A stretch of DNA of 64,000 nucleotides from Pseudobacteriovorax antillogorgiicola (GTDB lineage Bacteria; Bdellovibrionota_B; Oligoflexia; Oligoflexales; RGVZ01). This document shows, piece by piece, positions 16,803 through 25,740 of the stretch. The stretch is taken from NCBI GenBank assembly GCA_945865565.1, contig CAMBEK010000007.1:25864-89863 (forward strand), in the 5' to 3' direction. Position 1 is the first letter of the stretch. The number at the start of each line of letters is the position of its first letter. Made by a program: the position numbers and the translations under genes. Below the pieces are notes generated by a model that had not been told where the DNA came from, ran no database searches, and saw only the letters and a list, made by a program, of their open reading frames with translations.

Positions 16803-18044
16803 TTAAAAAGAGAGCAGTACTTCGCTGGCCCAACTGTTTTCACGAAACCACTCTGCCGGATCAAACCGCAAGCGTGACCCATCACGCCAGGCGACCCTGC
16901 GTTTTAAAGCCTCAATAAGCAAAGGCCGGGGCGAAAAAATTTGACCTGTTATTTTTTCGCAAAATGCCAAATCAATCCCATGCCGCGTGCGCAAGGCACC
17001 ACCGACGTATTCAATCAGGGCTGAATCCTGGTCACGCCCCTCGTCAATTTCACCGCCCAGTTCACGGACAACCGCCGTTAATGAGTCTGCACTCGCAGAA
17101 TCCGGTGCGCGGCGCAAAAAGGTCCGGACATCCCGCGGAAAAGAATAACGCATTCCAATATCGATAGCGTCATCAACAACATAATCAATTCTACTAGTAG
17201 CCATGCCATCAGCCGCCTTTGCCGCCGGCAGAAAACCATGGGCGCCAGCACCGATGCCAAGAAAGTTTTTGAAGTCCCAATAAACCCAATTGTGCCGACA
17301 AGTGAATCCTGATCGCGCCCAGTTCGAAACCTCATCGTGCTCAAAGCCGGCGTCACCAAGAATTTCTCGCGCCGCCACATAGCGATCCGCCAACGCTTCA
17401 TCTGCCTCAGGCCGGACCTTACCACGGCGCGCCATCCGTCCAAACGGAGTCCGGTCTTCATAGGTCAATGAATACAGGCTGGCATGGGGAACACCAGAAT
17501 TAACGAGTTGTTGCAAATCCGAAACCCAATCGTCAGCGCCCTGCCCAGGCCAACCATATATCAAATCCATGTTAACGCTTGGAATGGAATGCATCGCTAG
17601 TTCAAGGGCACGCAAGGCGGTCGATGCATCGTGATCGCGCGTCAGTATTTCGAGGCCTTTCTTGTGCAGTGTCTGAACACCGATCGAAAGGCGGTTCACG
17701 CCCATGGCTTTCCAGGCATCGAGGGCATTTTGGTTAAGATTCTTTGGATTGCATTCCATGGTTATTTCGGCATCAGGATCAAGATGCTCGTACACGGCGC
17801 TTAAAAGGCTGGTGTATTCCGTCGTGAAAAGCCCGGGAGTACCGCCGCCAAAATACACTGAAGAAAAAGACACAGGACGGCCAGACGTCCGCTCGAGATG
17901 GCGTGTCATGACACGAAACTGGTTCAAAAGTGCAGTGAAATAATCCTGGACCAGGATTGAATCGTAATTGGCAGTCTTGGCAAAATCGCAGTAATGGCAG
18001 AGGAAGCTGCAGAATGGAATGTGAATGTAGAGCCCAATCCGCAT
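16803..18044 (-). CDS. hemW: HemW-like radical SAM protein
   Basis: 413 residues from ATG 18044, chosen because AAGGGG lies just upstream and the family begins there. The radical-SAM cluster motif CSFLCHYCDF (CxxxCxxC) follows the typical IGLYIHIPF opening, and YFGGGTPGLF, MECNPKNLN and RLSIGVQTL follow in family order, with a C-terminal HemN-like domain. HemW delivers haem to membrane cytochromes in bacteria and is often misannotated as oxygen-independent coproporphyrinogen oxidase. Haem trafficking fits the nearby cytochrome-rich act operon. It lies 13 bases after the RNA methyltransferase gene. Confidence 0.9.
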   Translation of the reverse strand: MRIGLYIHIPFCSFLCHYCDFAKTANYDSILVQDYFTALLNQFRVMTRHLERTSGRPVSFSSVYFGGGTPGLFTTEYTSLLSAVYEHLDPDAEITMECNPKNLNQNALDAWKAMGVNRLSIGVQTLHKKGLEILTRDHDASTALRALELAMHSIPSVNMDLIYGWPGQGADDWVSDLQQLVNSGVPHASLYSLTYEDRTPFGRMARRGKVRPEADEALADRYVAAREILGDAGFEHDEVSNWARSGFTCRHNWVYWDFKNFLGIGAGAHGFLPAAKAADGMATSRIDYVVDDAIDIGMRYSFPRDVRTFLRRAPDSASADSLTAVVRELGGEIDEGRDQDSALIEYVGGALRTRHGIDLAFCEKITGQIFSPRPLLIEALKRRVAWRDGSRLRFDPAEWFRENSWASEVLLSF

Positions 18045-18057
18045 TGCCCGCCCCTTG

Positions 18058-19455
18058 TCAGCCTGAAATGCCATCCGCCCGCTCGAGAACCGCAACCGTC
18101 TCGACGTGCCACGTATTGGGGAAAAAATCGAACGTCCTGACGGACTTCAATTGATATCCCCCGCGAATCAAAGCCCCCAAGTCACGGGCCAGGGTCGCCG
18201 GGTCGCAACTGACATAGATGATCGCCCTGGCCCCGATTTTTTGAAGCGGGATCAGATCCTTGAACATCCCTTCCCTGGGGGGATCCGCAATGACGACATC
18301 AAACTGCTCGCCTTTTTTTGCGCATTTCCAGAGATGCTTCTCCGAACTTCCCGAAAGGTAAAGTGCGTTGGTGACTTTATTGATGCGGACATTTTCGCGG
18401 GCTGTTGCGATTGCGGTTTCGCTGAATTCGATACCCTCGACATAACGATCAGAACGGCATAGCCCCAACGAAAGATTCCCGCTGCCGCAGAATAAATCCA
18501 AAATCCGTTTTGGGTTGTACCCTTCAACCAGTTCATGAACAAGCGACCGGACCATCCGGTTGTGGCTGACGTTGACCTGTTGAAACTGCCCCGGTCTCGT
18601 GTGGTATTGAAGTTGACCATGCTCATCAAAGACAACCAGTGGAGCCGTCTTCAGATCCTTGATCAAGCCGGCCCAGAACACGCCTTCGGTTTGGCGAAGC
18701 CCATCCACAAAGGCATCGAGGTCACGGCAATCGGGGCTCGGCGGATAAACCGTGATGATCACCTGCGGCTCGCCCGCAGGGTGGCCACTGGAATCCGGCT
18801 GGGGCGGGATCTCCTGAAGTTCCATGCGATACGGGGTCGATGTTCGCAGCGACGCAGGCCGCGAAAACTTCGCAGAGCCAACGCGGGCCAAAACCCGATT
18901 GATCGTTGTTGCAGCAATGGCACAACGGTCGACTGGAACAAGATCACGCGATCCGCGCCTGAAATAGCCGAAGGTAACACCGCCGTCGGATGCAAAAACG
19001 CCGCGCAAGAAAATCCGGTTGCGGTATTCAAGGGTTTCCGGGGATCCAGAAATGGCGACTGGAACGGAGGCTTCAACTTTGCCAATACGCCCAAGGGCGG
19101 TCTCGACAAATTGCCGTTTCCAAGCGAGTTGCTGTTCATAGGGTATGCCGTGCCATTGGCATCCGCCGCAACGCTCGCTAAACGCGCAGGGAGATTTTCC
19201 ACGCAGCGATGAGGGTTTTGCAAATTTTGTTATTTTTGCGTCGGCATAACGCCCGCTGTCACCGGTAACTTCAATATCGACAACATCCCCGGGGACGGCG
19301 TCAGCCACAAAGAAAACCTTACCCTCGACGCGAGCAATACCCTTGCCACCAAAGGCAACGGCAGTCACTTCAACGTCAGATAGCTGTGCCGGTTCTGGAC
19401 TTTGTTTTTCCACCGCGCTTGCCGGTTCCGGAAGGCTTTTTTTGGGATTTTTCAT
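18058..19455 (-). CDS. TrmA/RlmD-family 23S rRNA or tRNA (uracil-5-)-methyltransferase
   Basis: 465 residues from ATG 19455; the TTG 33 bases further upstream is less likely. An N-terminal TRAM RNA-binding domain (SDVEVTAVAFGGKGIARVEG) precedes the 4Fe-4S cysteines CAFSERCGGC and a later cysteine in VDRCAIA, as in RlmD. The Rossmann motif DLFCGSGNLSLGL and catalytic-cysteine motif IIYVSCDPATLARDL are intact. It makes 5-methyluridine in rRNA or tRNA; homology cannot tell RlmD from RlmC/TrmA-like targets, though the cluster favours RlmD. The 5' end overlaps the preceding small gene by about 80 bases, unless the GTG at 19413 is used. Confidence 0.9.
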   Translation of the reverse strand: MKNPKKSLPEPASAVEKQSPEPAQLSDVEVTAVAFGGKGIARVEGKVFFVADAVPGDVVDIEVTGDSGRYADAKITKFAKPSSLRGKSPCAFSERCGGCQWHGIPYEQQLAWKRQFVETALGRIGKVEASVPVAISGSPETLEYRNRIFLRGVFASDGGVTFGYFRRGSRDLVPVDRCAIAATTINRVLARVGSAKFSRPASLRTSTPYRMELQEIPPQPDSSGHPAGEPQVIITVYPPSPDCRDLDAFVDGLRQTEGVFWAGLIKDLKTAPLVVFDEHGQLQYHTRPGQFQQVNVSHNRMVRSLVHELVEGYNPKRILDLFCGSGNLSLGLCRSDRYVEGIEFSETAIATARENVRINKVTNALYLSGSSEKHLWKCAKKGEQFDVVIADPPREGMFKDLIPLQKIGARAIIYVSCDPATLARDLGALIRGGYQLKSVRTFDFFPNTWHVETVAVLERADGISG

Positions 19456-19702
19456 TCCGTGAGGCCGAGCCTTTCGATTTGGGTACAAGTTCCAGCGTCA
19501 CTTGAAGGCGGTGATTCGTTGCCAAGTCGGCCCAGAGATCGGCTAGTGGCTGTTTAAGCAGTGCAGCAATGGCGGCTCCTGTTTCGCGAGCCATAATCTG
19601 CAAGACTTCGTCCTTGCCTTTGCCCGCGCGGGCCACGAAAGTCAACAACGTGTCGCGCAGCAGGTTCAGGTTAACGGATGTTTGATCTTCTATTCTGGCC
19701 AT
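19376..19702 (-). CDS. Small basic-tailed protein of unknown function
   Basis: 108 residues from ATG 19702 (AAGGAG upstream). Residues 1-70 look helical and amphipathic (LNLLRDTLLTFVARAGKGKDE and AAIAALLKQPLADLWADLA). The last 30 residues are strongly basic and serine/lysine/glycine rich. I do not recognise a family; the helical front with a basic tail could suit a nucleic-acid or protein adaptor, but that is a guess. It overlaps the upstream PilZ-like gene by 32 bases and the downstream methyltransferase by up to 80, so the three genes are probably co-expressed. Confidence 0.55.
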   Translation of the reverse strand: MARIEDQTSVNLNLLRDTLLTFVARAGKGKDEVLQIMARETGAAIAALLKQPLADLWADLATNHRLQVTLELVPKSKGSASRNEKSQKKPSGTGKRGGKTKSRTGTAI

Positions 19703-20567
19703 GATGTGCCAGTTCTCCTTCAAGCAATTGGATTAATTCAGCTGCCTCAGTCACATCTGACGCGGAGAGGATATCAAGCGCTTCCTGCAGTCGTCGATAG
19801 TCGATTGCCGCAATGCCAGTTTTGCTGTCTGGTGTCCGGATCGCTGGAAGTTCAGGAACACCAAAGTTCGCCTCGTTGTTGAAAACGCCGGGCGTGAGAT
19901 CCGGGGTCCTGCCGGTTTCAAAAGGTGATCCATCGCGCCATTCAACATAATGACAGTCATAACTGAGACGCCAGGCGATCATTTTTGATTCGTCCGGACT
20001 GAACCAAATCATCAGATCACAGCCATCATCACCATGGTACCAGACCTTTTCCGAACCGAACTGCTGCATAAAAGAACTGTCGACGCGCTGCAGGGAACCA
20101 GCCAAGGCCGATGGCCTGATCAGGCGCCGCCAACCGGAGACAGAATTTTCAGCATCCTGAATCATTTCAAAACCTAAAAGATGGGTCGCTGGAGGCGTAT
20201 CGCCCGCTGCGGCGTCAGCCATATTGACCACATCCTTCCAGGCAACCTTGACCGAAAACTCCAAGACATCAGGCCCGATCCTGACCCGCGAGGAATAGCC
20301 ATCACCAATTCCCATCCGGGCCCATGTTCGTTCGCTGACCACACTGCTAAAACCAGTCTCAGAAACTTCGCGGACCACCATGATGTCTTGATCGCTCATC
20401 ATCGTCATACGCCGATGATCAATAGAGAACCGCTCCTTCATCCGGCGGTTTGGTTGCCGGGCTGCCTGCTGTTCTGCTTGATTGAAAAAGCCGGCCCGGG
20501 CGGCTTCCGCCGCAACCTCGCGGATTTTACCGGCAAAGATCTTTTTTGTGAGAAAAAATCTAAACAT
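19671..20567 (-). CDS. PilZ-like domain protein
   Basis: 298 residues from ATG 20567, which has GGAG seven bases upstream. A helical N-terminus (residues 1-45) is followed by a PilZ-like domain: RRMKERFSIDHRR resembles the RxxxR c-di-GMP loop, VREVSETGFSSVVS the (D/N)xSxxG motif (with E in place of D/N), and HLLGFEMIQ the later strand. The C-terminal 120 residues contain a tryptophan-rich segment MIWFSPDESKMIAWRLSYD and no recognised domain. PilZ proteins report cyclic-di-GMP to motility or envelope systems; here the first motif residue is off consensus, so binding is uncertain. It is divergent from the envelope operon starting at 20654. Confidence 0.55.
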   Translation of the reverse strand: MFRFFLTKKIFAGKIREVAAEAARAGFFNQAEQQAARQPNRRMKERFSIDHRRMTMMSDQDIMVVREVSETGFSSVVSERTWARMGIGDGYSSRVRIGPDVLEFSVKVAWKDVVNMADAAAGDTPPATHLLGFEMIQDAENSVSGWRRLIRPSALAGSLQRVDSSFMQQFGSEKVWYHGDDGCDLMIWFSPDESKMIAWRLSYDCHYVEWRDGSPFETGRTPDLTPGVFNNEANFGVPELPAIRTPDSKTGIAAIDYRRLQEALDILSASDVTEAAELIQLLEGELAHHGQNRRSNIR

Positions 20568-20653
20568 CAAGGCTCCAAAATATTCCGCTGACACTGACCT
20601 GCATTGAATTTCTCTTCGTTCATCCTCGATCTTTCTTGAGCCCGTCCGATAAC

Positions 20654-21784
20654 ATGCCAGTGAAAACTGAACTAAAATATCCAATTGATTCGGTGGTGTT
20701 AGCCATCGCTATGGTCATGCTCTTTTTATGGAATGCGATGCCGGGAATTTGCTTTGCCCGGGATTTGTCGCCTGTATACGAAGAGACCTTTGATATCGCC
20801 GCCGGCGGCGCGTCGTTGACGCGCGCATCAAGATACGGAGCCGCCCTTGCAAACCCTGCCCTACTTCCCTTCAGCGGCAGTTTTCATCGCTGGCTCGGCA
20901 GTGAATTCTCTCTGCATATCAACCGGGAATCGGTGGATATGGCAAAGGCCATGCTCCCTGGTTCCTCGGGCAGTGGCAGCGACAGTTCAGATTTCGTCGA
21001 TCACGTTTTTGAAGCGCCCTTCCTGGCCGGCACCCAAACCTCACTTGCTTACCTGAACGCTTATGGCGGTATTGGATTTTTCTCAAAATTTGAAGTTGAT
21101 TTAGAGGCTCAGAAGTACGGGCCCACCGGATTGCCCACGATTATCCTGAATGGAAAATCCTATACCGGCGGCACGGTTTCTGCCGCGAAACGTGTTCCTT
21201 TTTTGCCTTTGTCACTTGGATTGACTGCAAAATATCTGATGATTTCTGAACCGACTCTCGCAATTGACCTGGCGGATCCCAATGCAGCCGCGCAGTTTCA
21301 GGATCCCTCTGCACTGTCAGGCCTCGTGAACCCATCGCGAGGAATTGGATACGACATGGGCGCTCTGCTTTTCCTTCAAGGCCCAAGAGTCGACTGGCGT
21401 TGGGCCCTCAAGATCGACGATGTCGGAGGCAGTTCGTTCAGCGGTGGGGATTCTGTTGAAGATTTCAAGCAGGTCGTCAGTACCGGAGCTTCCGTCACAT
21501 TCCATACGGGTAAAGACGCAATTCATATCGCCGTCGACCGCCGTGATCTGCAAAATACTTATGGAACACCCGCTTTCAAATCAACCCGGGCAGGAGTCAA
21601 ATTTTTACTGCGCGGATACATCGGGTTCGCTGCCGGATATTACGACGGTTACCCATCGTACGGTGCAGAGCTGGACCTCATATTTCTCAAACTCGGCGCC
21701 GCCAGTTACCGGCGGGAGAGAACGGCATCACCAGGACTGTCACCACGAGATATTTACGTCATGAACCTGGCAACTGGCTTTTAG
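20654..21784 (+). CDS. Predicted outer-membrane beta-barrel protein, first gene of envelope operon
   Basis: 376 residues from ATG 20654 with a signal peptide (hydrophobic about residues 15-37, ending GICFA). The opening GGASLTRASRYGAALANPALLPF is a pattern seen in PorV/TraF-like barrels ('NPA' turn), and the rest alternates polar and aromatic residues, ending in a strand-like MNLATGF with a terminal phenylalanine, as outer-membrane barrels do. I cannot name the family with certainty. It is the first of six consecutive plus-strand genes (20654-27481) encoding exported proteins, two of them TPR proteins. In myxobacterial and Bacteroidota machines such a barrel often accompanies TPR lipoproteins. 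Divergent from the PilZ-like gene. Confidence 0.6.
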   Translation: MPVKTELKYPIDSVVLAIAMVMLFLWNAMPGICFARDLSPVYEETFDIAAGGASLTRASRYGAALANPALLPFSGSFHRWLGSEFSLHINRESVDMAKAMLPGSSGSGSDSSDFVDHVFEAPFLAGTQTSLAYLNAYGGIGFFSKFEVDLEAQKYGPTGLPTIILNGKSYTGGTVSAAKRVPFLPLSLGLTAKYLMISEPTLAIDLADPNAAAQFQDPSALSGLVNPSRGIGYDMGALLFLQGPRVDWRWALKIDDVGGSSFSGGDSVEDFKQVVSTGASVTFHTGKDAIHIAVDRRDLQNTYGTPAFKSTRAGVKFLLRGYIGFAAGYYDGYPSYGAELDLIFLKLGAASYRRERTASPGLSPRDIYVMNLATGF

Positions 21785-21804
21785 GAGGCGAAAAAGAATC
21801 AATC

Positions 21805-22554
21805 ATGCGCTCACGAGTCAAACCAACAAGAATGATCCCGTTGATGCTCGTTTATCTTGCAGCCTCGTCTTGCGGGACGTCGAACCTTGGCCGGTGCCCG
21901 GCGTCAAATCCTCTCGTGGCCTGCACCGAGCTGACTGCAGACGAAAAAATCCGGGAGGCGTTGGATGACCAAGACCTTGCCTCGGCGCAAGTCTTGCTCG
22001 AAGCCGCGATCGCGGACGAACCGGAAAATTACGAACGCTACCCTCTACTTGCCGCTGTCTATGCTGGCCTGTCGGGATTTAACCTGCTGGCAATCGCAAG
22101 TTCTTCAGCTTCATCGGGTGGAGGTGCATCGATCATGGATTCAATGGATGCCTTCCTGCCAACCCCTGAGGGCCTCACCCGGACCGAATATCGCGCCAAG
22201 ATTGATCTTCTGGGACAGGCTATTTCCACCATAGGGGCTCTGCCGGCCGAATTTCTGGCCACGTCAGCCACAGATAAATACGCGTCCAGCGCCAGTCAAC
22301 AGTTGGGAATTTATCAAGCAGCCCAGGCATCGATGTACATGAAAATGTTCACCACAAACTTTTCTACCGGACTGCCCGACCCAAGCCAGTTGTCGGACCT
22401 CACCGACGAGGATGCCGCAGCAATCCTCACCGTTCTCGCCGATGCCGCTGCGAGCGGCGGGGCTTTTGCCGAGGCGGCAGCATCAACTCTGGCAACAATC
22501 AATTCAGGTGGTGGTACTGACCGTGACAATCTGGCAAACTTTTTGAGCACATGA
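21805..22554 (+). CDS. Lipoprotein of unknown function with helical repeats
   Basis: 249 residues. The signal ends in a lipobox (LAASSC), so the protein is probably lipid-anchored. Residues about 45-90 (ADEKIREALDDQDLASAQVLLEAAI) look like a TPR hairpin, followed by a Ser/Gly-rich and helical alanine-rich region; the pattern is reminiscent of TRAP-associated TatT-type lipoproteins, but this is not firm. An AGGAGG lies 18 bases before the ATG, further than usual. The stop overlaps a possible upstream start of the next gene (ATGA), which fits operon organisation. Confidence 0.6.
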   Translation: MRSRVKPTRMIPLMLVYLAASSCGTSNLGRCPASNPLVACTELTADEKIREALDDQDLASAQVLLEAAIADEPENYERYPLLAAVYAGLSGFNLLAIASSSASSGGGASIMDSMDAFLPTPEGLTRTEYRAKIDLLGQAISTIGALPAEFLATSATDKYASSASQQLGIYQAAQASMYMKMFTTNFSTGLPDPSQLSDLTDEDAAAILTVLADAAASGGAFAEAAASTLATINSGGGTDRDNLANFLST

Positions 22555-22577
22555 ATCGTGGCAATGGGGAAACTGAA

Positions 22578-24809
22578 ATGAAACCAATGCGAAAATCCTG
22601 CCTGACCGTGTTAGCCATAACATTATTTTGCATATTGAATGTTGCGGCAAAAAAAGGAAAGCCAGCCATTGACGGTGCAGCCCTGAAAACCACACTGGCA
22701 GCAATCACATCCGATTTTCAAAAACTGGAAAAGAATCTTCAGCAACGTAAGGTCAATTTTTCCAAAGGCCTCCGGAAACCCGGGTTTGATCCGCAAGAAG
22801 CCGTTCGACTGGACCGGCAATTCCTGAATGGAATCCAGAATGCAGCCAAGCTGAACGAAAAATGGATCAAAGCCTCCCAAAAAGGAGGTCGGCCAAACGC
22901 AAAAGCCCATAACTGGGAAACGAAAATCACCCGCCTCCATGCCCAATGGATCAAACAAGCAATGGCGGCGGGAGAAAACCCGAAGGCTGGCAAGAGTGCC
23001 CATCTCGCATCCCTGAAGCTAATGCAAACGGTCATCGCAAGGTCGGAAGATGAATCGGATCTGGCCAGCTTTCGTCCGCGGCTTGCACGGCTGTATCAAT
23101 TATCCGAAAAACATGCGGATGCAGTGCGCGCATTCATGGAACTTGCTGATCCTCAACGAACAACGGATGCACGCCGACGCATTCAATACCTGACCAGTGC
23201 CGCCGCCTCACAATCGGTCTTGGCGCATTGGCCCGTGACCCCGCCATGGCGGGAGGTGGCCGAAGGCAAGCTCAAGGAGGCCGCACATTCAGGAGGCCCG
23301 GCTGCGCGCAAGGACCTAAAAGAAATCTTCATCCGTCTCGCTCAAGAACAGGGCGGAATCGATAACACTTCGAACTGGACATTTGACGCTCACATTGGAC
23401 TCATCGACTGGACGGCGGGGCAGATTCAAGAAGCAATGGACCTTTGGAAACCGCGATTGAACTCCCAGGCAGCCCTGAACGGAAAAATGGCCAACCACCG
23501 GGCGCAAGCCGCGGGATTCACACTGGTTGAACTTCGCGCAAAAAAATCCTGGCCTGAACTTGAATCTACTGCACGGCAAGGCATCGCGTTGCGCTGGAGG
23601 CCTGCACATGGCAAACGAAAGATTGACCCGATCGAGATGCTCGGCGACGCACTCTTTGAAGGCGGAAAGGCCCTGCTGTCCACCGGCGATGCAGCCAATG
23701 CTGAAATCAAGTTCGCCGAATTCACTGGCAGCTTCAAAAAAGACAAGCGTTATGAGGAGGCCTTTTTCCTGCGCGGCAAGGCCGAGCGTGGCGCACGGCA
23801 TTTCATCGAGGCACTGACGACATTCAAGGATTTCATTGGAAGATTCCCGCGTTCACGGTTTAACGAGGAGGCAACAAGAACAGGATTTGATTTAGCCACC
23901 GACATGGCAGATGAGGAATCCGGGCTGTACCTTGGCAAACACTATATGAATTCCAACAGCAACAGCGACCAGGCACGCCGGATCACGGATGCGTACGCAC
24001 AACTGGCTCTTGGCAATGGCTTTTACGGCGATGGCGTCGCGGCACTTGAAAGACTCGCTGCGAAAGTCAAAGGCAAGTCCGCGCGAGCCGAAGCCCTCGC
24101 GCGCATTTTGGATATTCAGGTCCTGGTCGCAACACCATCATCAATTCTCGAGACTGCAGATCGTCTGATCCGCCTTGGAAATCTGCCACCCGAAATCATG
24201 TTGCGCGTTTTCCGCGCGCAAGCCCGCGCAGCCTCGGCATCCAACAAAAAGGGAATGATCTCACGCGCGAAATCTGAAGGCGCTAAACTTTGGGCACGCC
24301 TCGGAGACAGCGATCAACAAAACCGCGATGCCTGGGGTGAGATCCTTTTCATCGAAGCCGAAGTGAATGGAAACAGGGAGGTTGCTGAAGTCTTCAGCCT
24401 CGAGATCCGCGATCCCATCGCTCACCTTGCCCGCACGGGAACGGAATACGACCAAATCAAAGCTGGTTATGACGGTGTTTGCACCATTGGAAGAAACCTC
24501 TACTGCGCAGCCGCCCTGTTTCGCATCGCAAGAGTGGCAGAGCGCTTTCAAACGGGGATTGTAGATCTTGGAATCGCCGATACCCTTGAGGCTGAAGTTG
24601 TTGAGCAGTTTAAAACCAGGAAGGCAGAGTTGATCAGCCGTTGGCAGAAAGATGCGGCGGCTGCAGACAACCAGGCCTCAGAGCTTGCTGGTCAAGGCAT
24701 GGCACCAACAGGCTACGCGACGGCGATTCAACTTGGAGGTGCAGATTTGATTCTCGATGACCGTACCGTAGCCGGTTTTCACGGCTTTACCCAGATTGAT
24801 GTGAGGTGA
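22578..24809 (+). CDS. Large exported TPR-repeat protein
   Basis: 743 residues from ATG 22578, preferred because GGGGA lies 8 bases upstream and the signal peptide MKPMRKSCLTVLAITLFC is cleaner; an ATG at 22551 overlapping the previous stop would add nine residues. After the signal, almost the entire chain is helical, with TPR-like pairs such as residues about 165-200 (YQLSEKHADAVRAFMELAD) and about 355-440 (ALLSTGDAANAEIKFAEFTGSF, AERGARHFIEALTTFKDFIGRFPRSRFNEEA). It is probably a periplasmic scaffold. The arrangement barrel - lipoprotein - big TPR - TPR lipoprotein recalls the Glt envelope machinery of Myxococcus, but no sequence identity can be claimed. Confidence 0.7.
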   Translation: MKPMRKSCLTVLAITLFCILNVAAKKGKPAIDGAALKTTLAAITSDFQKLEKNLQQRKVNFSKGLRKPGFDPQEAVRLDRQFLNGIQNAAKLNEKWIKASQKGGRPNAKAHNWETKITRLHAQWIKQAMAAGENPKAGKSAHLASLKLMQTVIARSEDESDLASFRPRLARLYQLSEKHADAVRAFMELADPQRTTDARRRIQYLTSAAASQSVLAHWPVTPPWREVAEGKLKEAAHSGGPAARKDLKEIFIRLAQEQGGIDNTSNWTFDAHIGLIDWTAGQIQEAMDLWKPRLNSQAALNGKMANHRAQAAGFTLVELRAKKSWPELESTARQGIALRWRPAHGKRKIDPIEMLGDALFEGGKALLSTGDAANAEIKFAEFTGSFKKDKRYEEAFFLRGKAERGARHFIEALTTFKDFIGRFPRSRFNEEATRTGFDLATDMADEESGLYLGKHYMNSNSNSDQARRITDAYAQLALGNGFYGDGVAALERLAAKVKGKSARAEALARILDIQVLVATPSSILETADRLIRLGNLPPEIMLRVFRAQARAASASNKKGMISRAKSEGAKLWARLGDSDQQNRDAWGEILFIEAEVNGNREVAEVFSLEIRDPIAHLARTGTEYDQIKAGYDGVCTIGRNLYCAAALFRIARVAERFQTGIVDLGIADTLEAEVVEQFKTRKAELISRWQKDAAAADNQASELAGQGMAPTGYATAIQLGGADLILDDRTVAGFHGFTQIDVR

Positions 24810-24815
24810 TGTGAC

Positions 24816-25718
24816 GTGATATTCAAGATGCAATCATGGCGATCGGTGTTTCTGTTAGAAATTGTTTTGACCTGCCTTACAATTAACGGGTGCGTGACTT
24901 CGGGTTCAAAGAAAACCGAAGAGGGCGTCGCCGCAAGCTCCGGCGTCATTCGCCACAGTTTTGTTCTACCCCTTGGTGGAACCGCTGCCGTATGGAACGG
25001 GAACGAAGGGGGAACCCTTCCTGAAGTGTTCTCTTTGCTTGAAAAAGGTGACGTCGAGGGAGCCGAACGGCTCGCGCGGGCTCAACTCGCCAAGGCGCCC
25101 GCAGATCCCCAGGCACTCCTGGGCCTTTCGGCAGGCCTCCTGATGTCACGAAAAATTGAGTTGGCTAACTATTACGCCACGCGTCTGGCTACCCTTCAGC
25201 CGGATGCTCCGGCCGTTGAGCAGGCCTCTGCTAAAAATATTCAAGGCATTGCAAAGATGCTTTTTGCGGTCGGCTCCACGCGCAACGAAGACTTTGACGA
25301 TGCTGCCACGATTTTTCGCGATGCACTTTCGTCTTCCCCCACTCAAGTCGCTGCTGCACTAAACCTCGGGGAACTGGAGCTGATGCGCGGTCGTCCTGGC
25401 GAATCCTTGGCCGCTTTCAGTCAAGCATCGGATCGCTGCAATGAATGCCGCCCTGCCCTCTTTGGCGCGGGGATCGCGGCACTTCGGACACGCCAGTTTG
25501 ACCGGGCGCGGGATGAATTCAAACAGCTGGTTAAAAGAGACGATAAAGATGATGAGGCCCATTATCAACTTGCCGTTACCCAGTATTATGGTTTCCAGGA
25601 CATCGACGGTGCATCACGGCGACTTAAAGACCTGGCCACCGGCGCCACGGACACTCGCATTCGGGCCATGGCTGAATCGCTCTTGCGAAAGTTGCGCGCA
25701 CCCAAGGAAAAATCTTAA
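24816..25718 (+). CDS. TPR lipoprotein
   Basis: 300 residues from GTG 24816 (GAGGTG seven bases upstream). The hydrophobic signal ends in TINGC, a plausible lipobox. At least four TPR-like units follow: residues about 70-100 (LLEKGDVEGAERLARAQLAKAP), 105-140, 160-200 (FRDALSSSPTQVAAALNLGELEL), and 225-275. Such lipoproteins usually scaffold protein complexes at the inner leaflet of the outer membrane. It sits six bases after the large TPR gene, so co-translation is likely. Confidence 0.72.
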   Translation: MIFKMQSWRSVFLLEIVLTCLTINGCVTSGSKKTEEGVAASSGVIRHSFVLPLGGTAAVWNGNEGGTLPEVFSLLEKGDVEGAERLARAQLAKAPADPQALLGLSAGLLMSRKIELANYYATRLATLQPDAPAVEQASAKNIQGIAKMLFAVGSTRNEDFDDAATIFRDALSSSPTQVAAALNLGELELMRGRPGESLAAFSQASDRCNECRPALFGAGIAALRTRQFDRARDEFKQLVKRDDKDDEAHYQLAVTQYYGFQDIDGASRRLKDLATGATDTRIRAMAESLLRKLRAPKEKS

Positions 25719-25740
25719 AAAGAAGTCACAAGGAAAAATA

